A stretch of DNA of 64,000 nucleotides from Dioscorea cayenensis subsp. rotundata. Its lineage: Eukaryota > Streptophyta > Magnoliopsida > Dioscoreales > Dioscoreaceae. A program made the position numbers and the translations under genes. The notes below the pieces were generated by a model. The model worked only from the letters and a program-made list of their open reading frames with translations, ran no database searches and was not told the DNA's origin. The stretch is taken from NCBI RefSeq assembly GCF_009730915.1, contig NC_052481.1:4340001-4404000 (forward strand). Reading direction: 5' to 3'. Shown piece after piece: positions 10,386 through 23,150 of the stretch (the first letter of the stretch is position 1; each line of letters starts with the position of its first letter).

Positions 10386-13300
10386 ATGATGAATAACCAG
10401 GTACCAAATGTTATCCAAACTAATGTTGGTTCTGGTGGGGAGGTAACTCAATACAGGAGAGGCCCTGAGAAGTACGATTAGAGGCGATGGAAGACAGGAA
10501 TGCTCACCGAGATTCTAGAATTCCATGGACGCCTACAACCAGAGGAGTTCCTCGATTGGTTGGTGATTGTGGAGGAGATCTTGGAGTTCAAAGGCGTGCC
10601 AAAAGATAAGCGCGTGTCTTTAGTGGCTGCCAGGCCTCAGAACAGAGACACTGCATGGTGGAAGCAACTGAAGCTAACTCAAAACCGGCTGGGAAAGCCA
10701 AAGATCTGTACCTGGGAGAAGATGAAGAAGCATCTATGCGCGCAATTCCTTCCTTATAACTTTCAGAGGCTGATGTATCAAAGGCTGCAAAACTTGAGGC
10801 AAGGTACCAAGTCAGTGGATGATTACACCAAGGAGTTTTACCAACTTGTGGCCTGAAACGAGATTCAAAAGACGGAGGATCAGTTGGTGGCGCGTTATAT
10901 TGAAGGATTGAGGATGTAGGTTCATGATATTGTTAACATGTTTAATCCTGTTTCTATGTCTGCAGCACATCATAGGGCTCTATAGGTGGAGAAGCAAGGG
11001 AGGTGTAATCCTAGTATTTCTGGGATGCATAGCAGCGGTGGTAGCAACAGCAATTCCCCTAGTGGTGTGAGTCATACTGAAGGAAGAAGCAGCCGAGTGC
11101 CTATCCAGTCTAGAAAAACGATCAGTAGTATGTTTTAGTGTTTTGGTTGTGGAGAATCGGGACATAGGCTATCTGAATGCAAGAAGTTCGCCAGCAAGAA
11201 GGTCCTCCTTGTTGAAGGAGCCAAGTTTGAGGAGGAGAATGCAGAAGTGGCGGTAGAAGAGCAACCCGATGATGAGGAGATTGTCAGAGGAGACATGGGT
11301 ACTGTGTTGGTTGTTAGGCGATCTTGCCTAAAGACACGGGCCGCTGAGGAAGATAGGTTGAAAACGAATATCTTCCAGTCCACCTGTACCATCTAGGGCA
11401 AGGTATGTCGCTTTGTGATTGACACAGGAAGTTGCGAGAATATTATGCCTGCGACAGTCATTCAAAAGTTGGGGATCGCGACCGAGGAGCATCCTAGGCC
11501 TTACAAGCTCGCATGGCTCAAGAAAGGAGGCGAGGTGACTGTGTCTTAGCGTGCTTTGATCTCCTTCTCTATTTGATCAAAGTACAAAGACACAATTTGG
11601 TGTGATGTGGTCACTATGGATGCGTGTCATCTACTATTCGGGTGGCCGTGGTAATACAATTGGGGCATTGTGCACCATGGAAGAACCAACACGTACAATT
11701 TTACCAAGGATGGAGTCAAGATTGTGTTACTACCTGGCAGGGACACCACCCTCGCAAGCCTAGCTATTAACAGTACCAATCTACTAACCTTGGAAAGGTT
11801 CGAGGAGGAGATACTAAAGTCAGATATGGCTTTCACACTGATAGGGAAGGGAGTTACAGTGGAGGAAGCCATTTCAGAGATTGCAAAGCCAATTGTGGAA
11901 GAGTTCAAGGATGTGTTCCCTGAAGACCTACCTGATGAGCTGCCAACATTGTGTGATATCCAACATCAAATTGACTTGGAGCCCGGCGCAGCTTTTCCAA
12001 ATTAACCCACTATCTAATGAGTCCTATAGAACATGAAGAGCTGCGACGACAAGTAGAAGTGCTGCTAGCGAAAGGGCATATTCAGAAGAGTTTAAGCCCT
12101 TGTACGGTTCCAGCCCTTTTAACACCGAAGAAGAATGGTTCCTAGAGGATGTGCGTGGACAGCCGAGCCATCAACAAGATTACGGTCAGGTATAGATTCC
12201 TTATTCCCTGTCTCGATGACTTACTTGACCAACTGAGTGGGGCTGCCATATTTACCAAGCTGGATTTGAAGAGCGGGTATCACCAGATTCGAATGAGACC
12301 TGGTGATGAGTGGAAGACGGCATTCAAGACACATGAAGGGCTCTATGAATGGCTCGTGATGCCCTTCGGGTTATCTAATGCTCCTAGCACGTTCATGCAA
12401 GTGATGAACTAGGTTTTGAAGCTATTTATTGGCAAATGTGTTGTTGTATATTTTGATGATATTTTAATTTATAGTGCTAAACCCAAAGACCATCTGGAGC
12501 ACTTGTGGGAAGTCCTTGAAGTTTTTCGTAGGGAAAGGTTCTTTGCCACAGTGAAGAAGTGCATATTTATGATATTCCAGAGTGTCATTCCTTGGCTATG
12601 TGATTTCTAGGGAAGGCCTACAAGTGGATGAATCTAAGGTGGAAGTAGTAGAGCATTGGCCGTGACCCACCACCATAACAGAGGTTCTTAGTTTTCATGG
12701 GTTGGCATCATTTTATAGACGATTCATTCCACATTTTAATAGTAGCATGGCCCTATTGACGGACTTCATGAAGGGTTGGAGATTTCTATTGACTGAGGAG
12801 GCGGAGAAAGCATTCGAGATGATCAAATTGTGCCTTTCCTCGGCCCCAATCTTGGTATTACCAGACTTCCACCAACCCTTCAAATTACACTCGGATGCCT
12901 CCAAGGTAGAGTTGGAGTAGTCTTGAGCCAGAACAGCAGGCCCATCGCCTATTTCAGCGAGACATTGTCGAGTGCCAGGACACGGTATAGCACGTATGAT
13001 GTGGAGTTCTATGCCGTCGTGTAGGCTATTAGGCATTGGGGCCATTACCTTTTTCACAAGGAGTTTACTTGTATATCGACCATGAGGCGCTAAAGCATTT
13101 ACATCAGCAGGATAAGGTGCCAGCACGGCATACTTCATGGGTGGCCTATTTGGAGTGCTTTACTTTCGTGGTGAAACACAAATCTGGGGTGACAAATAAA
13201 GTGGCTGACGTACGGAGCAGGAGGAAAGCCCTTTTGACTAGAATGCATGTTGAGGTACCTGGATTTGACTCTTTCAGTAACTTACTTGCTTTTGCCCCCT

Positions 13301-14572
13301 ATTTTTTTGATATTTTGGCTAGCATTGAAAGAGGGGAGGAGACTGAATTCTTGATCCATGAGGGGTTCTTGTTCAAGGGCAATCAGCTGTGCATCCCTGA
13401 TTGTAGTTTGTGGCCCTTGATCATTAAAGAACTCTATAGGTAGGGTCATGTCAGGCGGGACAGAACCTTGCAATTGGTTCAAGCCTCCTACTTCTGACCA
13501 ACTATTCGTAAGGAGGTAGAATGATTTGTGCAGAGGTGTCGGATCTGCCAAGTGTTCAAGGGCACAACCACTATTGTAGGGTTATACATGCCACTTTTGA
13601 TTCCTTCTCGATCTTGGATAGATGTCAACATGGACTTTGTAATGGGGTTACCCCGAACACATCGAGGTAATGATTTCATCTTTGTAGTTGTTAACCATTT
13701 CTCTAAAATGGTTCATTTCATCCCTTGCAAGAAGACCACAGATGAGGTGAACGTGGCTCAGCTATTCTTCTGCGAGGTATATCGTTTGCATGGTCTTCCT
13801 ATGTCCATTTTTTTTTTATAGGGACACTCGATTCTTGAGTCATTTTCTGGCAAAGTTTGTGGAAGATGGTGAACACCAAGTTAAATTTCATCAGTACCTA
13901 CCACCCTTAGACATATGGCTAGACGGAAGTCGTCAACAAATCCTTGGGAAACTTGTTGAGATGTCTAGTTGGGAGCATGTGAAGAGTTGGGACCAGAAAT
14001 TATGCCAGGTAGAATTTGCTCATAATCATGCAGTAAACCACAGCACGGGTTTCAGTCCCTTTCAAGTGGTGTACTCTTCTTTTCTTAGGGGTCCTCTAGA
14101 CCTACTCCCAGTACCAAGCATGACCAGACTACATGGGAAGGCAGAAGACTTTGTGAGCGGATTGCAGGGAATCCACAAAACAGTTCAGGACAATTTGGAA
14201 CATGCTGCGGGAAAAGACAAGGAAGATGCAGATAAAAGGCGTGGGCATGTGGAATTCGAAGTTGGTGATCATGTGTGGGACATCCTGACAAAAGAAATTT
14301 TCTCAGTGGGAGAGTACAACAAGCTGTCTGCAAAGAAGATTGGGCTGGTGGAAATCATCGAGAAGATCAACCCCAACGCCTACCGACTTAGGCTCCCAAG
14401 TCATGTTCGTACAGCTAACATGTTTAATGTCAAGCACTTGGTGCCTTACTGTGGTGATTCCTCAGATGATGATAATTCGGGAGCGAATTCTGTTCAACCA
14501 GGGGGGAATGATGCGGGCGGGATTGATGAACTAGCTTGCGCCTACATGGACAAGTGGGACGTGATGACCTAG
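10386..14572 (+). pseudogene. Gypsy gag-pol polyprotein, many nonsense mutations
   Basis: Recognisable parts in order are: gag (from about 10500, with WEKMKKHLCAQFLP), CCHC knuckle CFGCGESGHRLSEC near 11140, aspartic protease FVIDTGSCENIM near 11415, RT with [12 protein letters not shown] near 12262 and active site YFDDIL near 12450, RNase H from about 12880, integrase zinc motif near 13530, integrase core from about 13610, and C-terminal domain to 14572. No chromodomain was recognised. More than ten in-frame stops, mostly at positions where relatives have CAG, TGG or CGA, and frameshifts near 12610 and 13800-13830 inactivate it. Confidence 0.85.
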
Positions 14573-14574
14573 GC

Positions 14575-15103
14575 AGTGTCATTTTGATAATTTTACTAAA
14601 TGGTTAATTTTGGTGATCAGAGGGCCTATTAGATGAAAAATGGGTCAACGAACACAAGTCCTGCGCAAGCTCATGAGTCACACCATTTTTTGTCCAAATT
14701 CCATCATCTGGGACTCGAAATCAGCAATTTTTTTGGTTTAAGGAAAGATTTCCCGCATCCATATCTTAGGCTATAAATCTCTGATTGAGGCGCCGTTTTT
14801 GGTCTTTGCTTTGTTTAGTTTTGATTTTTAATTCTATGATATTGATTGAGAATTTTCTATTTTTGGAAAATTTTCAATTTGTTTCCCTTTTATGTTTTTT
14901 TATGGTTTTCTTGTTGGTCTATTTAATTGTAAGCTTTCGGGCTAGGATCAGTAGTTTTGGATGAAGTAAAACTCAGTTGTTCTTGTTTTTTTCTTCTAAA
15001 TTCCTGGGCATTCTTAGACTAAACATGATTTAGATTTTTACTTTGTTGTTGACTTGGGAATTCTCTGACTAAACAAGTCTTCAACCTTATCCCACTGCGT
15101 CAC
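14575..15103 (+). repeat. Probable 3' LTR region of the gypsy element
   Basis: Non-coding sequence between the last integrase codon and the start of MULE homology. It contains a possible TATA-like GCTATAAAT near 14770 and T-rich transcript-end-like sequence. The exact LTR start could not be fixed because the partner LTR is in the gap. Confidence 0.45.
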
Positions 15104-16217
15104 ATGGTAAGCATGTGGAGTACTCATCTAATGGCCAAGCGATCTAAATGCTAATTTGATAGATTCATTGGGATCAGATATGAAGCATATTCCCTCTTAT
15201 GGTGTTATACTTGAACGTAAGTGCTGCAAGAAGAAAGTCCATGCAACCAGCGTTTCTCCTTCCACGATTACAAAGCCAATCGGTATGATATTTTTATTAC
15301 CGTCTTATGCAACCGCCAACAGTAAAGTACCTTTGTATTTGCCATAAATATGTGTGACATCTATCAGGACGACTGGTTTGTAATATTTGAAAGCCTCCAC
15401 ACATGCAGGGAAGCTCCAGAAAACTCTTTCAAAGATGTGAGTATCATGTACCATGTAAGGTCCCTCGTATGCCGGCTGGGTCTCAAGATCAACTATTATC
15501 CCATGAATGAACTGTTGAAATGCTGATAGCCATCTTGGTAATTCGTTGTAGGACTCCTCCTAATTGCCAAATGCTGCTTTAACCACTTTTTGCTTAGCTG
15601 TCCATACTTTTCTAGATGTCGGTGTGTATCTGTATGGGTTCTTGATCTCCACTATTAAAACTAATACATTGATGCAGCTTGACTACTGTTTGACTAGTGC
15701 TTGTGTTTGCTAACAGATCATGTTTGAATCCAGCTTATAATGATCCTGGGAGATCATTGCTAATGCGCATGTTTGAGACCCAGTGTACTTTATAATTTCT
15801 CGAAGCTATCTCCGATTGTTGTAGCATACGCAAACCCACAAATTACATCCTTTGCCATATGACTTGCATTTACCTGAGTACCGAGTCAAATCATACTCAA
15901 TGACTTTGTATTCCACAGAATTCAGTGAGTAGTAATGCTTAATTCCGATCACAGCATCATCTTTGCTTCGAAATCACATGCATACATGCAGATCTCTCCA
16001 TTTGTCGTTGTTTCGCTTAATGTATCGGCGTACAATAAAGGGTAGTATGTAAATACTTGAGCGGGCGTTGCTTCCAAATCAAGGGTCCGCATATGTACTC
16101 GATGCTCTATTGGTGTCATCGTGAAATTTTGGCCGGGCATAGGGACATTTTTGAAATTGCGGTCTTCTAAGTGAATGTTATCAATGCTTGCTTCACTATC
16201 CTTCCCAAACCTATCAC

Positions 16218-16251
<34 letters not shown>

Positions 16252-16998
16252 GTCTCCACTAGATAACTAGTACCGACCGAATTTGGTTTTATGAGTATTA
16301 TGAAAAGAACTCTTTCCATCTTCTGGATGTTGTGAATTAGTGAAATCAATATTGGGTGGTGGATCATTCTGTGCTCTCCACTCCGTAGAGAGAGTTTCGA
16401 GGTTCATTAACTTAGCATGGTGATAAAATCTTCTCCGGTCCCATGTTGCATTGAACTTGGTCATCTATGGCAGTTTGTTGTTGGGAAGTTGCAAAGCTAA
16501 ACTCCAAGTATAATTCTATAATGCCAATATCGGGATTTTTTTTTTTATCAGTCGAACATTATTGTTTTTAATTTGGTTCATTCTCATTGATAAATTTTTG
16601 GCCTTATATAGAGCCTTACACCTCACTCTTATAAAAACAACCCTAGACTATTTCATAGTTACCTATTTGCCCATAGGCCCCTGAAAAACTTGAAAATATA
16701 TAAACATATAATAAATCTCAACAAACATCATCCGAACATCTCGGTCATCACGCAATTTGAATGATCGATAACAAATCTTGCCGAATTTTGAAGAAATTAT
16801 GAGCCGGTTATTGATACGTTAAACTTTTTGGTTATCCGCAGTCTTAATGTTTTTTTTCAATGGATCATTTTAAGTTTTCATAGGAGATGGCATCTTTGAC
16901 ATAAAAATATGATTGATCCTCCTACGAAAATATAGTTGTGTCTTCATTTGAAGTAATTAAACCATTGTAGTAAAACAAAACAAGTGAAGTCTCTGCCA
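15104..16998 (-). pseudogene. Mutator-like transposase fragment, copy A
   Basis: On the minus strand the N-terminal region begins near 16998. A poly-Asp stretch follows (encoded by the CAT/ATC run at about 16214-16251). Near 15350-15230 lies the MULE core with LIDVTHIYGKYKGTLL, where the first catalytic Asp is kept, followed by IPIGFVIVEGE. Stops interrupt it, for example within the core. The rest of the core, the SWIM finger and the zinc knuckle present in copy B are missing because the gypsy element starts at 15103. Confidence 0.75.
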
Positions 16999-17124
16999 TT
17001 ATTGAAGACAAGAAGAAAAAGTAAGGTGAATGAGTTGAAAAATTATAAATAGTGTGCGAGAGTGAAAATGAGCTACTAAGGTTGGTTTATATAAGGAGTT
17101 CGAATTTTAACTATTTTCATTTAT

Positions 17125-17745
17125 GATCATTGCAGGTTTGGCCATCATAATTAATAACCGGTGCAGGTTTGACCATCCTATTTTTTACTAATTACTGACT
17201 GGTGCAAGTTTGACCGTCTTACTATGTGCTAAAGACTTGTGTAGGTTTGACTGTCCTACTTTGTATTAATTACTGACCGGTGCAAGTTTGATCATCCTAA
17301 TTTGTGCTAAGTACTGACTGATGCAGGTTTGACTATCCTACTTTGTACTAATTACTGATTGATGCAAGTTTGACAGTTCTACTTTGTGTAAAGTACTGAC
17401 CGGTACATGTTTGACCATCCTACTTTGTGTTAAGTATTGATTAATGCAGGTTTGACCATCCTATTTTGTACTAATTATTGACCGATGCAGGTTTGACCGT
17501 CCTACTTTGTGCTAAGTACTGTCATACTTTGTACTAATTATTAACTGGTGCGGGTTTGATCGTCTTACATTGTACTAATTAATGACCGATGCGGGATTCA
17601 TTATTCTATTTTATACTAATTACTGACCGGTGCAAGTTAGACCATTCGGCTGATGCAGGTTTGATCATCCTAGTTCGTAATAATCACCGATCAATGCAGG
17701 TTGGACTGACAAACTTCATAATATTTCTTACCGGTGTAGATTTGA
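17125..17745. repeat. 41-bp minisatellite, copy A
   Basis: About 14 imperfect tandem units built on GACCGTCCTACTTTGT and ACTGACCGGTGCAGGTTT, period 41 bp with some shorter units. The array lies upstream of the transposase start and recurs at the same place in copy B. Confidence 0.85.
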
Positions 17746-18387
17746 CCATTCTATTTTCTAATATTTTTGAGATTTGTATTTTTTTTAAAAAAATAAAACA
17801 TAAAAAAAATATAATTGGACTATTATTTTCTACTATAAATTTTTTAAAAAAATAACAAATTCTTAACGGCAGGCATGCCTGGCTTCCGTTAAGAATTTTT
17901 TTTCAAAAAAAAGAGGAAACTGGGAGAGAATTTCCTATTTTCAATTTTTTTTATTAAAAAAATTTTAAAAAAAATGAAAGGAGAGAAGCTCTCCTGTTTT
18001 CTCCTGTTTTTTTAATAAAATTAAAAATAGAAAACGGAAGAGTTTCTCCAGTTATTTTTTTAAAAAAAAACAGAAAAGGGTTGAAAATGGGGAAAGCATC
18101 CCGCCCGCGTTTTGGTAAATAATCCGCAAAATGCGTAAATTCATAAATATTTTTTTTACAATATTTTAAAAAAAAGGCTCTACAATTGCGGAATATATTT
18201 AAAAAGAACAATGGAAGGAGGTGGTTCACATCATCACCTATTCATCTTGCTTTTCTTTCAATAATTTTTTATTTATTCATAGCACTAAAACAAGAGAAGT
18301 AAACAAGAAAACAAGACAAACTTACACCATGAATTACGTGGAGTTACATAAACACAATCACATTAACATGCTGTAGCTTTACATATA

Positions 18388-18733
18388 TGTTGGATCAAAG
18401 GCTAGATACCACCAGAACTAACTTTTCTATTACTTATCTTTTTGTTTAAAAAACAACAGCCTCATAATATTACAAAGTAAATGAGCCACACAAGTCCCCT
18501 GACTCAAACGCCACGATCCAACTTTGTCGCGTCATCCCACGACCAGGTATACTATGTCCTAAACTCACGCGCGCACACACACACACACAACAACTTCAAC
18601 ATGAATTCGCATGTCATTAGCCTGCATGTAGACCATGTAATACGGGTCACAACTCCACTACAACACTATGCAAATGTTAACATTCAAATCTAAAGTGGAA
18701 ACTAACAAAAAAAACTCTAGATTAATTTTAACA
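18388..18733 (-). repeat. Ty1/copia LTR (3' LTR of the element read on the minus strand)
   Basis: A 346-bp block begins TGTTGGATC and ends TTTTAACA, so its ends form the short inverted repeat TGTT...AACA. On the minus strand it is preceded by the purine tract AAGGAGGTGATT, as expected of a polypurine tract next to a 3' LTR. Its outer edge coincides with the point where homology to the sequence at 27480 stops. Confidence 0.75.
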
Positions 18734-18755
18734 AATCACCTCCTTAATCTAATTG

Positions 18756-21700
18756 TTATACATCCTTCACGCCAAGTTTCTGTCGCATCTTAAGAAACTT
18801 GACTCGCCCAAGGGCCTTGGTCAGCATATCTGCACGTTGCTTCTCTAAACTAATCTGTTCCGCTTCCATTTTTCCTACCTCCACACATTCTCGAATAAAA
18901 TGATACTTCATATCAATATGTTTGCTCCTCTCATGATGCACCGGATTCTTGCACAATGATATAGCTGACTTGTTATCAATTCTCAGTTCAAATCTCTCCA
19001 CTTCCTTCTTCAGCAAGTCTACCATCAAACGTTCAAGCCATATGCCCTGGCATGCGGCGGTCATCGCTGCTATATATTCCGCCTTGCAAGATGAGAGTGC
19101 CACTATTTTTTGCTTCTGTGACAGCCATGTAATTATGCTTGAACCAAAGAAGAAAATGGTACCAGTTGTGCTTTTACAATCATCAACATCACTCGCTAAA
19201 TCACTATCACAGTAGCCAACTAACTTTGGCTCTAGGTTGCCCATCTTTTCATAATAACAACTAAAGTTTAAAGTGCCACTAACATACCTAAATATATGTT
19301 TAACAGCAGCCAAGTGTTGAGTTATGGGGGACTTCATCAACCTGCTTACAATCCCGACGGCATAAGAAATTAATGTCTAGCCTTGTGTTTACTAAGTACC
19401 GCAAACTTCCTACAATGCTCTGGTACATAGTTGCATCTTCAGCAAGGTCTTCACTCTTCTTGCTTAGTTTCAGTCGGTTCTCCATGGGTGTTTGCCAAGG
19501 ATTACAGCCTTTCATACCTGATTGCTCAAGAATCTTTGCTGCATATCCAGCTTGGCACAAAGACACTCCATGGGCTGATTGTTTGACTTCAATCCCCAAG
19601 TAGTAGCTATGTTGTCCAAGATCACTCATGCTGAAATGTTTATTCATTTGATCCTTTAACTCAACAATGTCACCCACGATTGAACATGTGATAATTAAGT
19701 CATCAACATACACTCCCACCAACAATACCAAGCTAGCCATGATGCTCCTTCTTATACACTGCATGTTTAAGTGGACTCCTCTCAAAACTAAGTGAAATGA
19801 GACTCTTGTCCAACTTGTAATTCCATGCTCAGGGCGCTTGCCGTAGACCATAGAGTGCCTTCTTTAGCTTCAACACTGATTGTGGTCTTTTGTTATCAAC
19901 AAACCCTAAAGGTTGCGATGCATACACTTCTTCACTTAACTCTCCATTTAAGAATGCGGACATGACATTCATGTGATGCACCTCCCAACTATCATGAGCT
20001 TCCATAGCAATGAGCAACCTCAAAGTTTCGAGCTGAGCCACGAGCACAAAAACTTCCTCAAAGTCAACTCCCTGTCTTTGTGCATAGCCTTTAGCGACGA
20101 GCTGAGCTTTGGTTTTCACCACATTGCCTTTAGAGTCTTTCTTTACCTTAAAACCCAACTTGAGCCCAATTGATTTTTGACCTATAGGCAATTAAACTAG
20201 CTCCCAAGTCTTGTTCTCTTGGATGGAGTTTGTTTCTTCCTCCATGGCTTTCTCCCAGCACTTCTCCTTCAAGGCCTCTTCATGATTCACAAGTTCCTTA
20301 GTTCCTTAGTTTGCAGGAAGCACAATCCGAAGTACTCAACTTATGCATGTAGGTGGTGTCGTAGAGGTTCCTCACTGTGCGGTAGCATTGTTGCACATCA
20401 TTTGAGCATCATGACTCTTTGCTCGATGGTGATGTCCACTCTACGGCCACCGGAGTTACCGTTGAAGATGCTGGCGTTGTCGGCATTATCACCGACGAAG
20501 TCATCACTTGTGACATGACATCACTTGACGCTTCATCATGATCCTGTGTTTGTGTTGTCAAATCTTTAGCTTCGTTCTTGTTTTGAACTCTGTGGCCTGT
20601 GATAGGAGTAGTGGCAAACTCCACCGTGAATATTCCACTAATCTTATTCACTTCATCTCCTGTTGCACTGTTCCAACTCCGCTCCCTTCCTTTATCAAAG
20701 ACCATGTCACAACTCACCATCAGCTTTATATGCTCTAGTTATAGAACTAGTAGGATTTCGAACTGGGATCATAACCTATAAACACCACAGTAATGCTTTT
20801 GTCTTCATGTTTCTTGAGGTATGGAGTTGCAACCTTAATGTGGGTGACACATCCGAATACACATAGATGATGCACCTTACGTTTCCTTCGGTACCATGCT
20901 TCGTATGGAGTCTTGGCTTCTACGCTTTGTGTTGGTGCTCGGTTCAGGAGGTAGACTACCGTCAATATTGCTTCACCCCAAAACCTCTCGGGCACCTTCT
21001 TGTTCTTAAGCAAGCTCCTTGCCGTCCCAATGATTACTTGATTTCGTTATTCCATCACACCATTTTGTAGCGGGGAGTAAGGTGAGGAGAGAAACGCTTC
21101 ACTCCTTGCTCTTTGCAGTACGTGTTGAATTCTCGTGACACGAACTCACCTCCACGGTCCATTCACAGGGCCTTCAGCTTGCTTTTTACCTCCACTTATA
21201 CTCTTATACTGATCTTCTTGAAAAACTCCAATGCTTCATCTTTGCTTTTAATCAAGGCCACCCACATGAAACATGAGTAATCATCAACAACTAGTAGAAA
21301 ATACCTATTACCCGCAGGTGTTGTAGTTCTGATTGGACCACACAAGTCTGCATGTACTAGCTCTAAAGGTTTTTTATCTCGATATGTGGACATGTGTGGG
21401 AATGGACTGCAGTGTTGCTTACCCGCCAAATATGCCTCAGAGATCTGCTCTGGATGCTTGATGTGTGGTAGACCTTCAACCATCTATATCTGAGATAGGT
21501 TCTCAGTGCACGGAAATTGATATATCCATACCGGGCATGCTAAAGCCACTCTTTATCTTCATACTTTGTCAAAGACAAATTGGATGTGTGCGGTTTAAAC
21601 TGAGGACATATAGTCGGTTCCATGACTTCTTGACTATGCTCAGTGAGTTCTTCTCTTGATCGTAAATGCTCAGGCTGCAATCTTTTAGCCTTATCTTGCA

Positions 21701-22400
21701 CCCAGATTCATCAAGCTGACCTAGACTGGCTATATTACCACGGAGACAAAGAATGCAGTACACGCCACTCAATACCTTGTGTTCTCCCGATAACCCTTTA
21801 AGAAGAACTAATCCACGCCCATGTATCTCCCCCACAGAGCCATCACCAAACTTGACTTAGCCCATTACAGACATGTCCATATTAGTGAACACATCTACAC
21901 AGCCGGTCATGTGATTGCTAGCCCCTGTGTCTAAATACCGCAACTTTCTGCAACACTTTTCGTCGGCTCCAAGGTTGGGATTGACGTTGTCCTCTTTGAG
22001 CATCACAACCTCATCCCTGTGCTTCTTGGTCTTCGACATTTTACATGTCTAAATCATTAATAAGGAAGGCTCATCATCTCTGCTCTTCTCTGCAAAGTGA
22101 CCACATCTTACCCACCATCGTGGTGAGTTTCTATGAGAACTCCATGATGGTTTCAGAGTTCCCCATATCTATCCTGTCGAATTGCCTCTTCAGTACTTGT
22201 ACTCGAGCCTTCTTGACATGATCATCTCCGACTCACATCTCCTTGAGTGTATCCCATGCCTCCTTGGTTGCTTCCTTCTTCGAAATGGCCATCATCACAG
22301 CATCTGACACCGCCTAGGATATTGCAGCTAGGGCACCTTGGTCTTTTTCTTCTTCAACCACTCCATTGCCCTCGATCGCCTCCTTCCCCCCCCCCTACGG
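18756..22400 (-). pseudogene. Ty1/copia gag-pol polyprotein, broken
   Basis: Read from high to low coordinates: gag near 22320-22080 (KKEATKEAWDTLKEM), protease YLDTGASNHMTG near 21950, GAG-pre-integrase near 21835-21569, integrase near 21483-20747 (DLCGPI, VVDDYSCFMWV), RT from about 20190 (DFEEVFVLVAQLETLR) with active site GVYVDDLII near 19710, and RNase H 19340-18756 ending RADMLTKALG. The gag-protease-integrase-RT order is the copia order. Frameshifts (for example near 19840) and stops prevent a full polyprotein. The integrase zinc motif has lost a Cys (EAYLAGKQH). Confidence 0.85.
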
Positions 22401-23150
22401 CCCACAGACCATAGTTGGTGTCGGTCAACATCGGATACAAAATCAACAACCACCTCTTGCCAGTACCTTGTCAGACATTGAGGACTCGACAACAACACCG
22501 CTCATTGGAGTCCTTAGTGATGGTATCTCCATTTCCTTTGTAACCTGTGCTTTGGTACTCGATCGTCTCATCTCCATGGATTTCCTCCAGTTGAGCTCAA
22601 CAGATATTCGATTAATTATAGGATGAACTTCGTGCATAATTTATTTGAGTATAAACCTCATCCATCCATGGAACGCAAACAATCTAGTCATTCAACTCCA
22701 TTTCGGAAACAAGACTAGGAATCACCTCCAAACCCTTCATTGTTTACTATGAACCTGAACACTCCTGCTTCAGCAATGCATGATTCAGACAAATCATCTG
22801 ATGGCGATCCACTAGTTGAGTAAGCATGAAAACCTAGGCCACAGTGACTGCTTGACAGAGATATCCATCCATCTCTATGTTTTACTGAGAGGTGATAGCA
22901 TAGACGGTAGACTAGGCTTTTGTATTAGATGTTGTTTTTCTTTATTATGTGTGCAAAATGTTGTCTACTTTTTTTTTTTGCTTAGTATTCAATGTTGTGT
23001 ATTTATTTTTGTTTTTTTGCATTTATTTTTTCTTCATATGCTTAAACAAAGATTTTAATGATAAATCATTGCATGTTATTAATATTTGGAAAGTTTACAT
23101 CATAAAACATTACAACAAAGAAGACATTTAGAGTACATTACGACCGACTA
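22401..23150. other. Non-coding interval between the copia element and MULE copy B
   Basis: A second LTR matching 18388-18733 is expected here but no TGTT...AACA block was recognised. The T-rich stretch at 22960-23040 gives small open frames without domains. No gene is supported. Confidence 0.5.

Larger units (their letters stand above)
10370..15103 (+). mobile_element. Ty3/gypsy LTR retrotransposon, decayed
   Basis: Plus-strand order is gag, zinc knuckle, protease, reverse transcriptase, RNase H, integrase, which is the Ty3/gypsy order. The 5' LTR lies in or beyond the gap. Sequence from about 14575 to 15103 is non-coding and likely contains the 3' LTR. The right boundary is set by the point where homology to the MULE copy at 24150 begins (ATGGTAAGCA). 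The element therefore seems to have inserted into that MULE segment. Confidence 0.8.
15104..18387. mobile_element. MULE-containing repeat segment, copy A
   Basis: This segment is a diverged copy of about 24150-27490. Shared in the same order are a MULE transposase on the minus strand, a 41-bp minisatellite, A/T-rich hairpin-like blocks, and a terminal block that in copy B is the sequence just downstream of the cysteine protease gene. The left end is cut by the gypsy element and the right end by a copia LTR at 18388. Confidence 0.75.

Noticed and set aside
9334-10451. Long open frames of about 350 residues
   Set aside because: They consist of N-gap bases translated as unknown residues.
16210-16255. 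CAT/ATC trinucleotide run as an independent repeat locus or CRISPR-like array
   Set aside because: It encodes the poly-Asp linker of the MULE transposase on the other strand. The region is eukaryotic and no spacer structure exists.
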